This document shows positions 9,176 through 18,654 of a DNA stretch of 64,000 bases, in pieces. Made by a program: the position numbers and the translations under genes. Source of the stretch: Deltaproteobacteria bacterium (lineage in GTDB: Bacteria > Desulfobacterota > GWC2-55-46); assembly GCA_016182655.1 (NCBI GenBank), contig JACPGB010000028.1, positions 1 through 64,000 of the forward strand. Direction: 5' to 3'. The notes beneath the pieces are model-generated. The model saw nothing but the letters and a program-made list of their open reading frames with translations, was not told where the DNA came from and ran no database searches. Every line of letters begins with the position of its first letter. Position 1 is the first letter of the stretch.

Positions 9176-10129
9176 TCAGAGCTCTCCCGGCGCGTTAAGG
9201 CCGTCCTCGATGGCGTCTTCCCTCGGGGGCCTCTCCGAGAGAGACTCCCACTTCTTTATAAAAGGCGTGCAGTCTACCCTGTGGAGGTCCATGCCGAGAT
9301 CTTCGGGCTTGTATCCCATCGCGAGGCCCAGGAGCTCCGTAAAGTATATGACCGGTATCCCGAACTTCTCGCCTTCCTTCTCCATAAGGAACTGGTTGTT
9401 GTCGAACTGGAGGAAGCAAGACGGACAGCAGAGGACCAGCGCGTCGCAACCGAGCGACTTTAATTCCTTAAGCTTTATCCTCGCAAAGTGGAGCGCGCGG
9501 TCGTGCTCGTCTATCCTGTCGAGCCCCTGGCCGCAGCACATCATCTTTGTCATGAACTGGAGCGACTGCGCGCCGAGCGCCGTGATGAGCGTGTCGAACT
9601 TCCTGGGCTCAAGAGGGTCGTCGTTACGGAGCGCGTGCGAGGGCCTTATCATGTGGCACCCGTAGTGGATGCCTATCCTCATGCCGGTAAAGTCCTTCTT
9701 TATCTTCTGCTTTATGGCGTGCACGCCGACGGTGTCGTGGAAAAACGGGACGAGGTGCTGTAATTTCGAGGTCCCCTTGAACTCCCTGCCTACCTCTTTA
9801 AGGAGCTTGTTGACCTCGGCCTTTTCCCTCGGGTTCGCTCTTAGCTCGCCCTTGACGGTAGCGAGGTTGGAGACGCACCCGGTGCAGGGGCTCACAAGGT
9901 CGTAGTCGAGCTCGTCCACGAGCGCGACATTCCTCGCCGCTGTCACGACGAACGCGCCGTGGTCTATGTTGTTTACGAGGGATTTCTCGGGACAGCAGGT
10001 AAACCCGTCTATGTCCCTGTAGGGGAGTTTGAAGCTCTCCAGGACAATCCTGGTCGATTTCTCGATAAATGGAAAACGGGTCTGTATGGTGCAACCCCAG
10101 AATACGGCGAACTCTTTCATCTCGAGCAC
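9176..10129 (-). CDS. HdrB-like protein, CCG-domain
   Basis: GCTIQTRFPFIEKS, CTGCVSNLA, HYGCHMIRP, MMCCGQGLDR, VLCCPSCFLQFD. Confidence 0.88.
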   Translation of the reverse strand: MLEMKEFAVFWGCTIQTRFPFIEKSTRIVLESFKLPYRDIDGFTCCPEKSLVNNIDHGAFVVTAARNVALVDELDYDLVSPCTGCVSNLATVKGELRANPREKAEVNKLLKEVGREFKGTSKLQHLVPFFHDTVGVHAIKQKIKKDFTGMRIGIHYGCHMIRPSHALRNDDPLEPRKFDTLITALGAQSLQFMTKMMCCGQGLDRIDEHDRALHFARIKLKELKSLGCDALVLCCPSCFLQFDNNQFLMEKEGEKFGIPVIYFTELLGLAMGYKPEDLGMDLHRVDCTPFIKKWESLSERPPREDAIEDGLNAPGEL

Positions 10130-10168
10130 TTCCTTATGACTATCGCATGCGGATCAAAATAGAGGCCA

Positions 10169-10202
10169 AAGGGAAAAAATCCCCGGATTTAGGCCCGGGG
10201 TT
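10169..10202 (-). terminator. Intrinsic terminator between ferredoxin and HdrB-like gene
   Basis: ccccgg...ccgggg stem followed on minus by attttttccc. Confidence 0.7.
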
Positions 10203-10321
10203 CTCGTTCTACGGTTCTGATTTTTTATGATCCCAGACTCGCCTCTTTAAGAAGGCGAGGCCGGAACCATTCGTTGCATTTTTAAAGACTCGACTGAAAA
10301 CCGGGCAAAGAAAACCCGCCC

Positions 10322-10519
10322 TTAGGCAGGCACGCAGGCATCGACCGGGCAGACCTCGGCGCACTTCGGGGAATCGTAATGCCCCTTGCACTCGACACAG
10401 GCGTTTGCGTCGATAACATAGATCTCGCCTTCAGAGATGGCATTCACAGGGCACTCGGGAAGACATACGCCGCAGGCTACGCAATCCTCAGTAATCTTAA
10501 GAGACAAACAAATCACCAC
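10322..10519 (-). CDS. 4Fe-4S ferredoxin
   Basis: CVACGVCLPECPVNAI and CVECKGHYDSPKCAEVCPVDAC. Confidence 0.9.
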   Translation of the reverse strand: MVICLSLKITEDCVACGVCLPECPVNAISEGEIYVIDANACVECKGHYDSPKCAEVCPVDACVPA

Positions 10520-10567
10520 CCTTCCATTTTTTTGATTATTTTCAAAGCAGGTACGGCTATTCCTATT

Positions 10568-10580
10568 GTATACAGTATAC
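10568..10580. promoter_or_regulatory. Palindromic candidate operator upstream of ferredoxin
   Basis: GTATACaGTATAC perfect palindrome about 50 bp upstream of the ferredoxin start. Confidence 0.4.
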
Positions 10581-10707
10581 TAACTTAGTCGAAAACAAAA
10601 GACAAGATTTTTTTTAGTCTTTCCATGTTTTTTTGGCCTCCAAAAAGGCCGAAAAGGCCGTGGCTCATCCGTAAGTAGGCCTGGATAAAAGGGTTTCCGG
10701 GTTTCCC

Positions 10708-11388
10708 CTATTTTCTCACCCAAATCGAAAAAAGGGCCTTCGGGAGCGCATCGAGCGTCCCCTGGTAGACGGTATCCTTTATGGAGACGGCCCTGAAGGC
10801 CCCTCCAAGGGCCTCTTTCAAGGCCTTTCTCGTGAACCTGTAGGGGCCGCCCTGCATCTTTGTCTCCCTAACGCTAAAGCACTTGAGTAAAAGGTACCCG
10901 CCCTCATTCAAAAGCCCCGCGACCGTATCCCTGTAGACCGCCCTCTTTTCCGGCGGCAACACATGGAAACAGCCACGGTCGAAGATGAAGTCGAATGCGC
11001 CGGAGAGCTTCGTTGCCAGCACGTCGTCCACGCGAAAGTCTATTTCGAGGCCCTTCTCCTTTGCCGCCTTCCTGGCCTTTCTTATCGCCGACTTCGATAT
11101 GTCGGTAGCCGTCACCTCGAAGCCCATCTCGGAGAGCCTGAACGCCTGCGTGCCCGGGCCGGTGCCGATATCGAGCGCGCGGCCTCCCTTTATGCGGAGG
11201 TCCTTTAACGCCCCGGAAAGGTCGCGGTCAAGCTCGGGGTTGAACCACGGCATCTTCTCTACAGGCTCCTCCTTGTAGAGTTTTTCCCAGTCGGGGAATG
11301 ACCGCCTCTTGTTTTTATCGCTCATCTCTATGCCTTTATCGCCAACAGTTTTAAATCCGTAATTACGCACAGGCACTCTGGCCTGCAT
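10708..11388 (-). CDS. Class I SAM-dependent methyltransferase
   Basis: GRALDIGTGPGTQAFRLSEMGFEVTATDIS. Confidence 0.88.
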   Translation of the reverse strand: MQARVPVRNYGFKTVGDKGIEMSDKNKRRSFPDWEKLYKEEPVEKMPWFNPELDRDLSGALKDLRIKGGRALDIGTGPGTQAFRLSEMGFEVTATDISKSAIRKARKAAKEKGLEIDFRVDDVLATKLSGAFDFIFDRGCFHVLPPEKRAVYRDTVAGLLNEGGYLLLKCFSVRETKMQGGPYRFTRKALKEALGGAFRAVSIKDTVYQGTLDALPKALFSIWVRK

Positions 11389-11396
11389 AATTCCAG

Positions 11397-12818
11397 TTAT
11401 GTCTTTAACGCCAGGAGCTTCAACTCCGTCATCTCCTCTATCGCGTACCTGATGCCTTCCCTCCCGAAGCCGCTCATCTTAACGCCGCCGTAGGGCATGT
11501 TGTCTACCCTGTAGGTAGGGACATCGTTTATTATCACGCCGCCTACGTCGAGCGCGTCATAGGCGCGCATGATACGGCCTATGTCCCTCGTGAAGACCCC
11601 TGCCTGGAGGCCGTAGAGGCCGTGGTTGACCTCTGAGACCGCATCATCGAATGAGTCATACGGCTCAAGCGTTACTACCGGCGCAAAGGCCTCCTCGCCG
11701 CAGACCTTCATGGAGGGCTGAGTATTGGTAAGGACCGTCGGCTCGAGGTACGCGCCTTTCCTTTTGCCTCCGGCAAGCACCTTCGCGCCTTCAGCGATTG
11801 CCTCCTTTACCCACGCCTCTGTCCTGCCTGCCGCCGCCTCCTCTATCATCGGCCCTATGTCGGTCGTCTCATCGAGCGGGTCGCCGTATTTAAGCGCGGA
11901 TACATTCTTGAGATACAGCTCCTTGAACCTCTCGAATATCGCCCTCTGGACGAATATCCTCTGGACCGATATGCATATCTGACCGGCGAACGAGAACGCG
12001 CCGACCGTGCACCTCTTGGCCGCGTATTCGATATCCGCGTCGTCATGCACTATGACCCCGGCGTTGCCGCCGAGCTCAAGAGTGATCTTTCTCTGCCCGG
12101 CCTTTGATTTGAGCCTCCAGCCCACCGCCGCGGAGCCCGTGAATGTTATCTTCCTGATCCTCTCGTCGTCCAATAACTTCTCTGTATCGGCCCCGGATGC
12201 CGGGACGATGCTCACGCCCCCTGCGGGCCAGAGCGCTTCTGTTATTATCTCGCCGAGGATGAGCGCGGATAATGGGGTCTTTGAGGCGGGTTTAAGTATT
12301 ATCGGGTTGCCGCAGGCCATCGCAGGCGCGACCTTGTGGGCCACAAGGTTAAGCGGGAAGTTGAAGGGGGATATCCCGAGCACGATGCCGACAGGGAACC
12401 TCCTTACGAGGCCTGTCCTCCCCTCTGAGCCGGCGGATATGTCGAGCGGGAGTATCTCTCCGCCGAGCCTTTTGGCCTCCTCCGCCGCTATTTTAAAGGT
12501 CGTTTGCGCCCTCTTGACCTCAGAGCGCGCGTCACGAATGGGTTTACCCGCCTCAAGGGCGAGTGTGCGCGCAAGCTCCTCTTCCCTCGCCTTAAGTCCG
12601 GCAGACACGTCCTCTAGCGTCTTTGCCCTTGCATACGCCGGGAGCTTCTTCAATTCCCCGAAGGCCTTGTCCGCCGCGTCAACGGCAGAGCGAAGCTCTT
12701 TTTCTCCGGCAAGGCAAGTCACCCCGGCAAGCGAGTTATCATAAGGGCTCCTGACTTCGAGCTCTCTCGCGGTCTCTATCCATTCGCCGCCGACGAGTAT
12801 CTTATATCTTTTGGCCAT
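11397..12818 (-). CDS. Aldehyde dehydrogenase family protein
   Basis: FPLNLVAHKVAPAMACGNPIILKPASKTP, ITFTGSAAVGW, LELGGNAGVIV, GQICISVQRIFV. Confidence 0.94.
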   Translation of the reverse strand: MAKRYKILVGGEWIETARELEVRSPYDNSLAGVTCLAGEKELRSAVDAADKAFGELKKLPAYARAKTLEDVSAGLKAREEELARTLALEAGKPIRDARSEVKRAQTTFKIAAEEAKRLGGEILPLDISAGSEGRTGLVRRFPVGIVLGISPFNFPLNLVAHKVAPAMACGNPIILKPASKTPLSALILGEIITEALWPAGGVSIVPASGADTEKLLDDERIRKITFTGSAAVGWRLKSKAGQRKITLELGGNAGVIVHDDADIEYAAKRCTVGAFSFAGQICISVQRIFVQRAIFERFKELYLKNVSALKYGDPLDETTDIGPMIEEAAAGRTEAWVKEAIAEGAKVLAGGKRKGAYLEPTVLTNTQPSMKVCGEEAFAPVVTLEPYDSFDDAVSEVNHGLYGLQAGVFTRDIGRIMRAYDALDVGGVIINDVPTYRVDNMPYGGVKMSGFGREGIRYAIEEMTELKLLALKT

Positions 12819-13065
12819 TCGCGCCCCCTTTGTCCCTGACTTGCCTCATGGAGATAATAAAGCAGAAACGGTGCTGGAGTCAACCGCCGGGGCTCAGCCC
12901 AATCGTGCCTGGCAGAAAAATCCGCGCCCCATGCTTTTCAACTTATCATACGGCCAATATGTTTTTTTATTTTTTCATTGAAAATTAATTTTTTTTATGT
13001 TGATTATGTAAGTATTCCTGATTTGAATCAATTGTGTAAAAAACTATTTTTAAAGGAGGCATTTT

Positions 13066-13917
13066 ATGCCAGTTTCGTCGTGTCGTTACCAGTTTCTAGA
13101 ATGCATTACCAATCGTCCACTTATAAGTGAGTTGGAAATCGTCCCCGGCAGTACAGTTGATATGCCACAAGTGGCAGTGGGACAGGATATTTATGATCTC
13201 GTTTTTAGGACAATGTCCGGAAGGATTTACAGGAATAGCGAGTCGATTTCGGGTAATGCTGGTGATATTTTGAAAGCCTGGTATGTCAAAAGGGGAGTGA
13301 ATGGTCTGCAAGGGCTTCATATCTGGCCTTTTCTTTTAGGTGAAAGTGATCGGTTCTTGGAAATAAACAATTTTGTTGACTTTGTGCCTGCTTCATCAAG
13401 CAGCCATGAATTGTTTGCCTCTTCTCCTGTAACTGCCACGGTGCGCCAGGAATTAGCAGAACTCCAAAGGATTGAGACCTCTTTAAAAGTTACGAGTTTT
13501 ACAATAAATACGACTACAAATACTATAGCTGTAAAATTCGACCACATTTTTCTGCTGAACCCGCAAGTGTCCGGTGTAACTGTCCGGGATAATACAATAG
13601 AACTCCAATCTAATACCTCTTGCATAGCTCAGGCCGTTTTCCGTGAAGAGATAATTACCGGCACATCAACTTCGAACAACATTCCAAAAGGGAAGATCCC
13701 TTGGTATGAATGGCAAAAGATACCGGAAATCATTTCTGATGCGCTCAAAGGCAATCCTGTAGAAATTTTTGAGCACCTGAATCTTAAAGAGATTGGAAAC
13801 ATAGAAAAGAAGTATTTTACGAAAGAGTTTCTTAAAGAGAGTGTCGGAGCAATTGATGCGAGAATCAAACATCTTAATATGGTAAAATCAATAATTCAGG
13901 AGATTGCATCTGTTTAA
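13066..13917 (+). CDS. Hypothetical protein (AT-rich island)
   Basis: 283-aa ORF with aaggagg RBS; local composition clearly more AT-rich than neighbours; no family recognised. Confidence 0.75.
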   Translation: MPVSSCRYQFLECITNRPLISELEIVPGSTVDMPQVAVGQDIYDLVFRTMSGRIYRNSESISGNAGDILKAWYVKRGVNGLQGLHIWPFLLGESDRFLEINNFVDFVPASSSSHELFASSPVTATVRQELAELQRIETSLKVTSFTINTTTNTIAVKFDHIFLLNPQVSGVTVRDNTIELQSNTSCIAQAVFREEIITGTSTSNNIPKGKIPWYEWQKIPEIISDALKGNPVEIFEHLNLKEIGNIEKKYFTKEFLKESVGAIDARIKHLNMVKSIIQEIASV

Positions 13918-13941
13918 AACGTAATCGTTCGGAGGTAAGAC

Positions 13942-15576
13942 ATCGCACAGGTATACGGAAACCTTCTTGGGTTAAAACCCAGCCAGATAAAGGCCATAGA
14001 GAGGATATATAACCGCAGAGTCCCGGCAGACAGGCTCATCACTCCCGAGCTCGCCAGATACATCACCGAGATCTCAAGGGAGCTCCGGCGGCAGATCGGG
14101 CTCATCATAAACAGGAGGGGCGCGGTAGTCTCGGTCATCGTGGGGGATGAAAAAGAGATCATCATACCGGTGCTCGCCGACTACCCTCTGGGGAAAAGGC
14201 ACCTCCGGGGCGTCCGTTGCGTCCATACGCACCTCAAGGGCGAGGCGCTTTCGCAGGACGACCTCACCGACCTCGCGTTACTACGCCTCGACATCATGGC
14301 CGCGATAGGCGTGCTCGAAACGGGCCTCCCAGGCGACATCCACACCGCCCACCTCCTGCCCTACAATCCGGACGGAGAGACATACAAGGTCGAGCCTTCG
14401 GTGCCGTTCCACCGCTACGACCTCGAGATGGACTCATTCACCACATCCCTCGAAGAGGAGATGGGGCGCGCCATCATGCGGGATGTCGGCGACAACCGCG
14501 AGAGGGCCATATTGGTGAGCGTCTCGACCCGACACAAGGACGAGCAGATGGAGTCTCTCGAGGAACTAAAAGAGCTCGCGCGCACAAGCAGCGTCGTCGT
14601 CCTCGACTCCGTCTGCCAGAGGCCGCAGACCCTGAACCCCAAGTACCTCATGGGGACCGGAAAGATAAAGGAGCTTATCGTCAAGGCCCTCCAGAAGGAG
14701 GCGACGATGCTCATATTCGACCAGGAGCTCACGCCGACGCAAATAAGGGAGCTCGGCAACCTCACGGAGCTCAAGGTCATAGACAGGACACAGCTAATAC
14801 TCGACATATTCGCAAGGCGCGCGCACTCCCGGGACGGCAAGGTGCAGGTCGAGCTCGCGCAACTCAAGTACCTCCTCCCGAAGCTCACCGGAAAGGGCAC
14901 TTCTCTATCCCGCCTCATGGGCGGAATCGGAGGCAGAGGGCCAGGTGAAACGAAGCTCGAAGTCGACAGGCGACGGGTCGCGGACAGGATCGCCCACCTC
15001 GAAAAAGAACTACGCTCGCTTTCAAAGGGCAGGTTCGAGCGAAGGCGTAAGAGGGCGGACAGCGGCATCCCTATCATCTCGATAGCCGGTTACACGAACG
15101 CCGGAAAGTCCACGCTCCTAAACGCCCTTACGAAGAGCGGGACGCTCGTAGAGGACAAGCTCTTCGCCACACTCGACACAGCCTCGCGCCGCTTGCGCTT
15201 CCCGCGAGAGCGGGACGCCGTCATTACAGACACGGTCGGCTTCATAAAAGACCTCCCCGAAGACCTCCTCAAGGCCTTCAAGGGGACGCTTGAAGAGATG
15301 GAGGACGCGGACCTCCTCATACACCTTGTGGATGCGTCAAATGCGTCTTTTGAGAAGAGGATAGACACCGTGCGGAAGCTCCTTGATGAGATAGGGCTCT
15401 CGACCATACCGACGCTTCTGGTCTTCAACAAGGCCGACCTCATGGACCCGGTGGAGGCCGCTAACCTCGCAAGACGCTTCGAAGCGATACTCGTCTCGGC
15501 GTTGAAACCCGAGTCCCTTGCGCCGTTATTAAAGGAATTGGAAATGAGGCTCTGGCCGGGAGAGGAGAAGGTCTGA
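13942..15576 (+). CDS. hflX: GTPase HflX; true N-terminus upstream of ORF-track start, probable ATC start
   Basis: In-frame from 13942: (I)AQVYGNLLGLKPSQIKAIERIYNRRVPADRLITPELARYITEISRELRRQIG... joins MGDEKEII...; G1 GYTNAGKSTLLNAL; GGAGG at 13931-13935, TAA at 13936-13938, no ATG/GTG/TTG before 14140. Confidence 0.88.
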   Translation: MAQVYGNLLGLKPSQIKAIERIYNRRVPADRLITPELARYITEISRELRRQIGLIINRRGAVVSVIVGDEKEIIIPVLADYPLGKRHLRGVRCVHTHLKGEALSQDDLTDLALLRLDIMAAIGVLETGLPGDIHTAHLLPYNPDGETYKVEPSVPFHRYDLEMDSFTTSLEEEMGRAIMRDVGDNRERAILVSVSTRHKDEQMESLEELKELARTSSVVVLDSVCQRPQTLNPKYLMGTGKIKELIVKALQKEATMLIFDQELTPTQIRELGNLTELKVIDRTQLILDIFARRAHSRDGKVQVELAQLKYLLPKLTGKGTSLSRLMGGIGGRGPGETKLEVDRRRVADRIAHLEKELRSLSKGRFERRRKRADSGIPIISIAGYTNAGKSTLLNALTKSGTLVEDKLFATLDTASRRLRFPRERDAVITDTVGFIKDLPEDLLKAFKGTLEEMEDADLLIHLVDASNASFEKRIDTVRKLLDEIGLSTIPTLLVFNKADLMDPVEAANLARRFEAILVSALKPESLAPLLKELEMRLWPGEEKV

Positions 15577-15608
15577 GAACGCCTTCGTCATTGTTGTATT
15601 TAATTTGT

Positions 15609-15696
15609 AATACGACCCCTCCCAGCCTCCCCTTGTAAAAAGGGGAGGAGTTTAAAAATCCCCTCTTGACAAGGAGGGGCCGGGGGAGGTCGTATT
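15609..15696. repeat. Family D palindromic repeat, copy 1
   Basis: Arms ATACGACCcCTCC...GGGGGAGGTCGTAT with inner cctccccttgtaaaaaggggagg; similar to 51015-51100. Confidence 0.8.
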
Positions 15697-15757
15697 TCCA
15701 TTGCGGGTTCAGGTGAACCTCAACCCTTCAGTCCGTAACCACGCGCCCCGGCGCGCT

Positions 15758-16276
15758 TCACGCTCTCTCATACAAAAGTTGAACCAATCCCTTATCGAAC
15801 GTCCTTGTCTCGCGTAGCGTTAGCTCAATGGGCGCGTCGGTTTTCCCGAACAGCCGGATTCCGTCTCCGAGGATCACTGGAACAACCGACAATACGATCT
15901 CATCAATGAGGCCTCGGCGAAGGAATTGCTGCGCCACATTAGCGCCGCCCTCGACCCATATGTTTTTTCCTGTCAGCCGTTTCGCTTCCTTTAGCACGTC
16001 TTCGATGTCTTCAGCGGTGAAGACGATGTCTTCGCGTTGGGGTTTGCGCTCCGGGAGACGGTGTGACAGGACAAAGGTGGGCACAGGGTAAGAATGGCCG
16101 TGTTGTATTTCGACGTCGTAGGCCCGTCTGCCCTGGATAATCGCGCCGATACCCGAAAAGAACTCATCGTATCCGTAATCAACGTCGTTGTATCGAAAGA
16201 GCCAGGAAATATCGTCATGCCGTCCTGCGATGAGACCATCTACCGACGTTGCGATATACAAAATAGTCTTACTCAT
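15758..16276 (-). CDS. Dihydrofolate reductase / RibD C-terminal domain family protein
   Basis: YIATSVDGLIAG...WVEGGANVAQQFLRRGLIDEIVLSVVPVILGDGIRLF. Confidence 0.9.
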   Translation of the reverse strand: MSKTILYIATSVDGLIAGRHDDISWLFRYNDVDYGYDEFFSGIGAIIQGRRAYDVEIQHGHSYPVPTFVLSHRLPERKPQREDIVFTAEDIEDVLKEAKRLTGKNIWVEGGANVAQQFLRRGLIDEIVLSVVPVILGDGIRLFGKTDAPIELTLRETRTFDKGLVQLLYERA

Positions 16277-16331
16277 CTTGCTCGCTCCTGCTCGCGTTCA
16301 AAGCCTTGCGCTGCTATTGCTAAATGGGATG

Positions 16332-18527
16332 CTACCCCGCCCTCTTCAATGTGAAATAGAACGCCGCCCCCTCGCCAGGCCTCCCTTCGGCCCAGACCCT
16401 GCCTCCGTGCCTTGTGATAATCCTGTTGACGGTAGCAAGCCCCACGCCCGTGCCGGGGTACTCATCGGCCGAATGGAGGCGCTGGAAGGGTATGAAAAGC
16501 TTTGCCGCGTATTCCATGTCGAACCCCGCGCCGTTATCGCGGACGCAGATGATGACCCTGCCCTCCTCCTCCCCCATTGTGGCGAGCTCTATTATCGCCT
16601 TGTCCTCCTTCGCCGTGAATTTCCACGCGTTGCCAAGGAGGTTCTCAAGGACCGCACGAACGAGGACCGGGTCGCCGCTGACCCCGATATTCTCCTCGAT
16701 CACAAACTCCGCCTTTCTCTCAGGCGCGCCCTTCTGGAGCTCACCGGCTACCTCCCGGGCCATGGAGCTCAAGTCCACGTCTTCCACTATTATTTCGGCG
16801 CGCGTTACGTGCGCAAGCTCCAGTATGTCTTCGATGAGCATCGACATCCTCGTCGCCGCATCCTGTATCCTGCGGAGATAGTCCGCGGACGTCTCGTCAA
16901 GCCCCTTCGCTTTTTTCATCAACACCTGGCTGAAGCCGTCGATGAGCCGCAGCGGCGTGCGGAGGTCGTGGGCAACGGTATAGCTGAACGCCTCCAGCTC
17001 GCCGAGCTCGGTCGTAAGCTCCTCTGTCTTTCTGCGCTCCTCCTCCAGGCGCACCCTCTCCGTTATGTCCTGGACGGTCCCGGACATGCGCACCGGACTG
17101 CCGTTTCGGAATGTGACTTCCGCCTCCTCGTGGACGATCTTCCCGGTCCCGTCCGGGAGCGTTATCCTGTGGTCTATCGAATATGATGCAAGCCCTTTGA
17201 GCGCCTCGTCCACCGCCCTTTGCACCGCGTCCCTGTCCTCCGGAGGGACAATGCCGAGGAACGCCTCGTAGGTGGCCCCGAACGACTGCGGGTCCGCCCC
17301 GAATATCCTGTATATCTCGTCAGACCAGTGGAGCGTATTTTTGGCTATGTCCCAGTCCCAACTCCCTATCTTCGCTATCCTCTGCGCGTTTAGGAGGCCC
17401 GCCTCGCTTTTGATGAGGGCATCCGTCCGGTCCTTGACCCTTTTCGCCATATCGTTGAAACATTTCGTGAGGGTGCCGAGCTCGTCCCTGGCGGTCACGG
17501 GTATATTCACGTCGTATTTGCCCGCCGTCATCTCGCAAGCCCCCTTCTCGAGCCTCCTTATTTTGGCTATCATCGTCTTTCCGAAGAACGCGATGAGGGA
17601 GGCCATGACCAGTACCATGACACCGACCGTTGCGGCGGCGTACTTTATCGATTCCCTTACGGGCGTGTAGGCCTCTTTCCTGTCCAACTTGGCTACAAGG
17701 GTCCAGCCGAGGTCGGGAAAGCAGGCGGAGGCCCCAAGAACCTCGACGCCCCTGTAATCATCCCAGACGCCGATGGTCTTCAACTTCTTCTCGATGCAGG
17801 CCCTTACCGGGTCCGTACTCGCCCTGACCTTGAGGACTGCCCCTTTAATGAACCTCGATTCTGTCAGGAGAAACCTGTCCCGGTTGATTATGATTATCTC
17901 GAAGGTCTTCCGCCCGGAGAGCGTGCCGGGCTCGATGGACGAGAGCCAGAAGGCCTGCTCGCCCAAAAAGATATTCGCGAACTGCGTGAGCGGCACGAAC
18001 CCGCTCAATACCCCGACGACGCGTCCGTTCGAATATATCGGGGCAGAGACCGCCACCTCGGGGCCGCCGAGATAGCCATCGGTCCTCTCCGTCACTCTGA
18101 CGCCTTCCTTCCCATTGATGAAAAAAGGTTCCTGGGATACGTCCCTGCCGGCGGTCGACTCGTTAGTGGAGGCTATGACCATGCCGTTCAAGTCTATCGC
18201 CTCGAGCCTATAGATGTCCTTATGGAGCGGGAGCTTCACCATTTTGAGGTACTCGCTCAAGGCCGGGTCTGCCGCCACCCGCCCGCGCGAGAGCCTCCCG
18301 GTGACGAAACCGTCAGTGGAAAAGTCCTCGACCTTACCCTTGACCGTCTCGATGTACATGGAGAGGATCCCGGCGCGCCCGGCCATGAGGGCGTCAAGGC
18401 CGGCGATGATCTCGCGTTCAAGGTCCGTCCTGTAATTGTGTAAAGTGACGAGAAAGGCCGTTATAATAATGATGAGCGCAAGCGAAAAAGCAAGCGTCAC
18501 CTTATATAAGAGTGAGAGGTTTTTCAT
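16332..18527 (-). CDS. Sensor histidine kinase (Cache, HAMP, PAS, HisKA, HATPase)
   Basis: HDLRTPLRLIDGFSQ H-box; ENLLGNAWKFT N-box; HAMP-like region; PAS segment. Confidence 0.92.
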   Translation of the reverse strand: MKNLSLLYKVTLAFSLALIIIITAFLVTLHNYRTDLEREIIAGLDALMAGRAGILSMYIETVKGKVEDFSTDGFVTGRLSRGRVAADPALSEYLKMVKLPLHKDIYRLEAIDLNGMVIASTNESTAGRDVSQEPFFINGKEGVRVTERTDGYLGGPEVAVSAPIYSNGRVVGVLSGFVPLTQFANIFLGEQAFWLSSIEPGTLSGRKTFEIIIINRDRFLLTESRFIKGAVLKVRASTDPVRACIEKKLKTIGVWDDYRGVEVLGASACFPDLGWTLVAKLDRKEAYTPVRESIKYAAATVGVMVLVMASLIAFFGKTMIAKIRRLEKGACEMTAGKYDVNIPVTARDELGTLTKCFNDMAKRVKDRTDALIKSEAGLLNAQRIAKIGSWDWDIAKNTLHWSDEIYRIFGADPQSFGATYEAFLGIVPPEDRDAVQRAVDEALKGLASYSIDHRITLPDGTGKIVHEEAEVTFRNGSPVRMSGTVQDITERVRLEEERRKTEELTTELGELEAFSYTVAHDLRTPLRLIDGFSQVLMKKAKGLDETSADYLRRIQDAATRMSMLIEDILELAHVTRAEIIVEDVDLSSMAREVAGELQKGAPERKAEFVIEENIGVSGDPVLVRAVLENLLGNAWKFTAKEDKAIIELATMGEEEGRVIICVRDNGAGFDMEYAAKLFIPFQRLHSADEYPGTGVGLATVNRIITRHGGRVWAEGRPGEGAAFYFTLKRAG

Positions 18528-18654
18528 GAGAATTTCCCGTGTAGTCCCGGTCGTCGGAGGCCATCCCGGGAATATTCTCAGTCTATATTAAGGGGGGCCG
18601 ATGTCAAACCGGCTCGGGGGTGCGGCTCTGAAGGCAGGATGGGGCCTATTTGGC

